The notes below the pieces were generated by a model that made no database searches, was not told the origin of the DNA, and saw nothing but the letters and a program-made list of their open reading frames with translations. Shown one piece after another: positions 61,386 through 64,000 of a stretch of 64,000 nt of DNA. The position numbers were made by a program, and so were the translations under genes. Numbering within the stretch: the first letter of the stretch is position 1; every line of letters begins with the position of its first letter. Source of the stretch: Semisulcospira habei (Eukaryota; Mollusca; Gastropoda; Semisulcospiridae); contig BTPG01000004.1 in assembly GCA_036245525.1 (NCBI GenBank), positions 213,549,751 to 213,613,750 on the forward strand. Direction: 5' to 3'.

Positions 61386-61574
61386 CGGCCCGCGCCGTGG
61401 TGGAACTGACGGTAAGATGGATGAATGAATGGGTGCATGTAGAGAGAGAGAGAGGGGGTAGTAATCCAAGAAAGACTCGATCAATACGCAACTTCATTTG
61501 GGAAGTCGGCCCTTAAAAAAACCCACACCATAATATAACGACTTCTTTTTTTTTTTTTTTTTTTTTTTTTGCAG

Positions 61575-63307
61575 AGTTTTACATCTGTGGCTGTACGGTG
61601 TGCCTGGTGATGTTTATCGTAACCCTGGGACTGGGGACAAAATACTCCGTTGTGCGACACTCGACACCAACATCGCCGACAGCCGTGTCGACACAGATCC
61701 TGGCAGGCGATGCCAACATCATGTTGTACAGAGTTGCTGGCCTTGCTGGAAAAGTTGCCTCTGGAAAGGAGGAACAGTTAGACAGAAACATGAGAAAAAA
61801 AATTGTGGATGAGTTTGTCGATATGGGGAAACGTATATCTAAAGACAATGATCTAAATTCAGGTATAGTTAGAAAACAGCCGCATATTGAAGACAAACCT
61901 ACAGACAACAGGCACTCTCAAGTGGACATAGGTAGCAGGTCATCTTATCCAAAGCCACGTGCAGTCAAAGAAAAATCGCGCCTTGAAATCAATCCACCAG
62001 ACAATAAGCGCTCTCAATCGGACTTCACAAATTACCGGCAATTACGTCGAGTTTCAAGAAATAAAATTCCGTTAGAAGTAAACTCTGGAGAAGGAAAACT
62101 TGCGACAATTGTCAGAAACGAAACGCAGCTTCAAACGAACTTTGGAGATGGCGAGCTGACTGATGAAAACAAGAATCTGTCCATCACGAACCGTACATCA
62201 CCAGGAAATTCGCTTACTTTGAAATCACACGCTGCTGAAGACAACAAGAATGACGCAGATACAACCAAGGTTTTAGTAAACAGCAAGCAAGTAATCGCTG
62301 ATTCAAAGAATGTACAAAGAAATGAAAATTTTTCTACAGATCCTCCAGTTCTGACAGTAGCTGTCACTACTATCAGAACTAGAGGATCTGTAGAAAGATC
62401 ACCAGCAGCATCATCTACGATCTCCTCCTTGGGCACAACCACCCAGACTTTGATCACCGGTCCACGCCTGATCTGCCATGCTCTGATAGGTCGCCTGGGG
62501 AACCAGCTGTTTCAATACGCCAGTATTTTAGGACTGGCATATTCCATGAACCGGACCGCGGTGTTCAGAGTCCCGCCGGACAGACACGAGATCCGTCTGG
62601 ACTCCGTGCTGAAGACTTCCACCCAGCACCCGGCACAGCTGCAACAGGAGTACGAGGCCAGGTGCGACAAGACCCGGTATTCGCAACACGAGAATGGGAA
62701 GTGCTGCATGTTTGCAGAACAAATAGCGACGCTTGATCCACGATATGACTACAACGTGGGCGGGTATCTACAGTCGTGGAAATACTGGCAAAAACACGAG
62801 GCGCGGGTCAAACACATGGTGGAATTTAACGATTTTGTAAAGAAGAACGCGTCTAACATTGTAACGCATCTCAGACGGACTTACAACGGCTCCACACTGG
62901 TAGGATTCCATCTTAGACTGGGCGACATCCTGCAGCAGTTTAATATAGACCTGGGCTACAAGCCGGCCACCCCGCGGTATATCAACACGTCTTTGGAGTA
63001 TTTTCACCGCAAGTTCCCGCAAGCCGTGTTTGTCGTCGCTAGCGACAGTATCCAGTGGTGCCGGCAACACCTACCGCCAGAGTACACGTACCATTTCTTG
63101 CAGCACAACTGGGCTCCGGTAGATCTTCTTGTGTTAGCGTCTGTCGACCACCTGATTACGTCATTCGGAACGTATTCTTGGTGGGCGGCCTACCTGAAGA
63201 ACAAAGGCACCGTGTTATACATGGAAGACTTTATCGTTCCAGGTACTTTCATAGGTAACCAGTTCAACAGGACAGACTTTATACCGCCTGGATGGATGCC
63301 TTTGTGA
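61575..63307 (+). CDS. GT11 alpha-1,2-fucosyltransferase-like protein, last exon
   Basis: The exon follows a long T run and GCAG, and enters in phase 1 with AG completing a codon. It encodes FYICGCTVCLVMFIVTLGLG, a type II signal anchor, a low-complexity stem of about 260 residues and a catalytic domain. Motifs are GRLGNQLFQYA, GFHLRLGD (family usually H.RRGD), VFVVASDSIQWCRQHL and LITSFGTYSWWAAYL, the GT11 motifs in order. Members transfer fucose from GDP-fucose in alpha-1,2 linkage to galactose in the Golgi. Sequons NRT, NAS, NGS and NTS support a lumenal domain. It stops at 63305-63307. The start codon is probably on an unseen upstream exon; ATG at 61610 would cut the anchor. The stem is unusually long compared with vertebrate FUT1/FUT2. 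Confidence 0.85.
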
Positions 63308-63312
63308 GTCAC

Positions 63313-63365
63313 ATAAACACATTCGCGACCGCGCAGCCGGATGCGGTTGGCCGCGAATGAGTTAA
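63313..63365. mobile_element. Palindromic element, family D, first of a chain of four
   Basis: TAAACACATTCGCGACCGCG and GGTTGGCCGCGAATGAGTTAA, centre AGCCGGATGC. It begins six bases after the fucosyltransferase stop. Its right TTAA (63362-63365) is shared with the next element. Confidence 0.75.
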
Positions 63366-63579
63366 ACCCCTTCTCTGCCACTGTACATACATTTTTGTTT
63401 CTGAATCTTGGTGCATTTAATAACTAAAAGACCCTAACCGTAAAAGAAACATGGATACGAATTGGTCTCAGCAAGAGGCATAGATCCTCATGAGCCCCCG
63501 CAGTCGCGGGGGCTCATGAGGATCTATGTCTCTTGCAGATGAATTACGTTTACTTTTTTCCTCGGCAGTGAAGGGTTAA
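63362..63579. mobile_element. Palindromic element, family C, second of the chain
   Basis: TTAAACCCCTTCTCTGCCAC at 63362 and CGGCAGTGAAGGGTTAA ending at 63579. The hairpin GAGGCATAGATCCTCATGAG with mirror surrounds CCCCCGCAGTCGCGGGGG. Confidence 0.85.
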
Positions 63580-63794
63580 CCCTTCGCTGCCGAGATAAAG
63601 TGACAACACCAACTGCAAGAAGCATAGATCCTCATGAGCTCCCATAGACGCGGAGGCTCATGAGGATCTATGCCTCTTGATTGTCCTACTTTGCATTGCA
63701 TCCGTGTTCCTGGGACGGGTGGGTTTCTTTCACGCTGACTAGTTTTCGGTGATTGTTTAACACAACCTGTGGCCACTGGCGGTGAAATTATTAA
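63576..63794. mobile_element. Palindromic element, family C, third of the chain
   Basis: TTAACCCTTCGCTGCCGAGA at 63576 and GGCGGTGAAATTATTAA ending at 63794. The orientation of the outer parts is opposite to that of the neighbour. Confidence 0.85.
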
Positions 63795-63870
63795 CTCATT
63801 CGAGACGTGCCCCCTCCGGATACGCGGAAGAAGCCTCGCATCCGGAGGCGGCACGTCTCGAATGAGTTAA
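63791..63870. mobile_element. Palindromic element, family D, 80 bp, fourth of the chain
   Basis: TTAACTCATTCGAGACGTGC at 63791 and GCACGTCTCGAATGAGTTAA ending at 63870, with CCTCCGGAT and ATCCGGAGG inside. Its left TTAA is shared with the previous element. Confidence 0.9.
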
Positions 63871-63898
63871 AGCGACCTACTCCAGGCAGTTAAGGGTT

Positions 63899-63904
63899 AA
63901 TAAA
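63899..63904 (+). terminator. Possible poly(A) signal of the fucosyltransferase gene
   Basis: AATAAA lies about 590 bases after the stop. If it is used, all four palindromes lie within the 3' untranslated region. Confidence 0.35.
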
Positions 63905-64000
63905 TGATGATGATGTTCATTTGTAGATTATAGAGCGCAAACGTTTTAAGGAAGAAGAGTAAAACTGCAGCCAATTCATCAGGTTATGACAGACTTAAGA
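63905..64000 (-). mobile_element. Possible LINE 3' end with (ATC)n tail
   Basis: GATGATGATGTTCATTTGTA followed by GATTATAGAGCGCAAACG resembles the tail of the LINE at 28841 (GATGATGATGTCCACTTGTA). It runs off the window. Confidence 0.4.

Noticed and set aside
7540..63680. Rho-independent terminators for the family C GC-rich hairpins
   Set aside because: The DNA is eukaryotic, the hairpins lie in introns and between genes, and they have TTAA terminal parts rather than T runs.
436..63870. CRISPR arrays
   Set aside because: The short palindromes are dispersed, differ in family, lack regular spacers and sit in a spliced eukaryotic region.

Overview
The window looks like animal nuclear DNA, most likely from a mollusc and perhaps a marine gastropod. 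That is an inference from spliced genes with GT-AG introns, a type II Golgi fucosyltransferase, an invertebrate-type TRPV channel and the retroelement content. No rRNA, mitochondrial or prokaryotic operon structure is visible. Most of the 64 kb is transposable-element sequence.

Layout. 0-10.4 kb: repeat-rich DNA with a deleted RNase H-bearing LINE, palindromic elements, two tandem repeats and a SINE-like insertion with target-site duplications. 10.6-22.1 kb (+): a nine-exon TRPV-family channel gene. All splice phases agree and the join is 3021 nt (1006 codons plus stop). Intron 4 holds a decayed L2/CR1-like LINE that was itself hit by a SINE-like element. 24.7-28.1 kb (-): a small secreted gene with a signal peptide, one complete CUB-like unit and the start of a second, convergent to the TRPV gene. 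28.8-31.9 kb (-): a decayed L2/CR1-like LINE. 34.0-46.4 kb: a nested stack in which an RTE-like LINE (+) is split by an 8.5 kb I/Nimb-like LINE (-), which is in turn split by two SINE-like elements and a truncated copy of its own family. 46.6-47.7 kb: an RTE-like 3' fragment. 48-53 kb: mostly non-coding, with scattered palindromic elements. 53.2-53.9 kb: a CR1-like LINE 3' end. 54-59.5 kb: three single-exon candidates on the minus strand (one THAP-like, one with a membrane segment, one with only a good donor) and an inverted pair of tRNA-derived SINE heads. 61.6-63.3 kb (+): the last exon of a GT11 alpha-1,2-fucosyltransferase-like gene.

The most striking feature is a set of short, nearly perfect palindromic elements in at least five families (called A, B, C, D and I here). 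Many are bounded by TTAA followed by CCC, CTC or similar, and by the mirror-image end. This fits non-autonomous piggyBac-type (TTAA-targeting) elements. About 60 whole or partial copies can be seen. They crowd the TRPV introns, bracket the pore exon on both sides, and form a chain of four sharing single TTAA sites just after the fucosyltransferase stop codon. No transposase is present in the window.

The host genes show no evident shared pathway. The family letters are labels for this annotation only, and no database search was possible.
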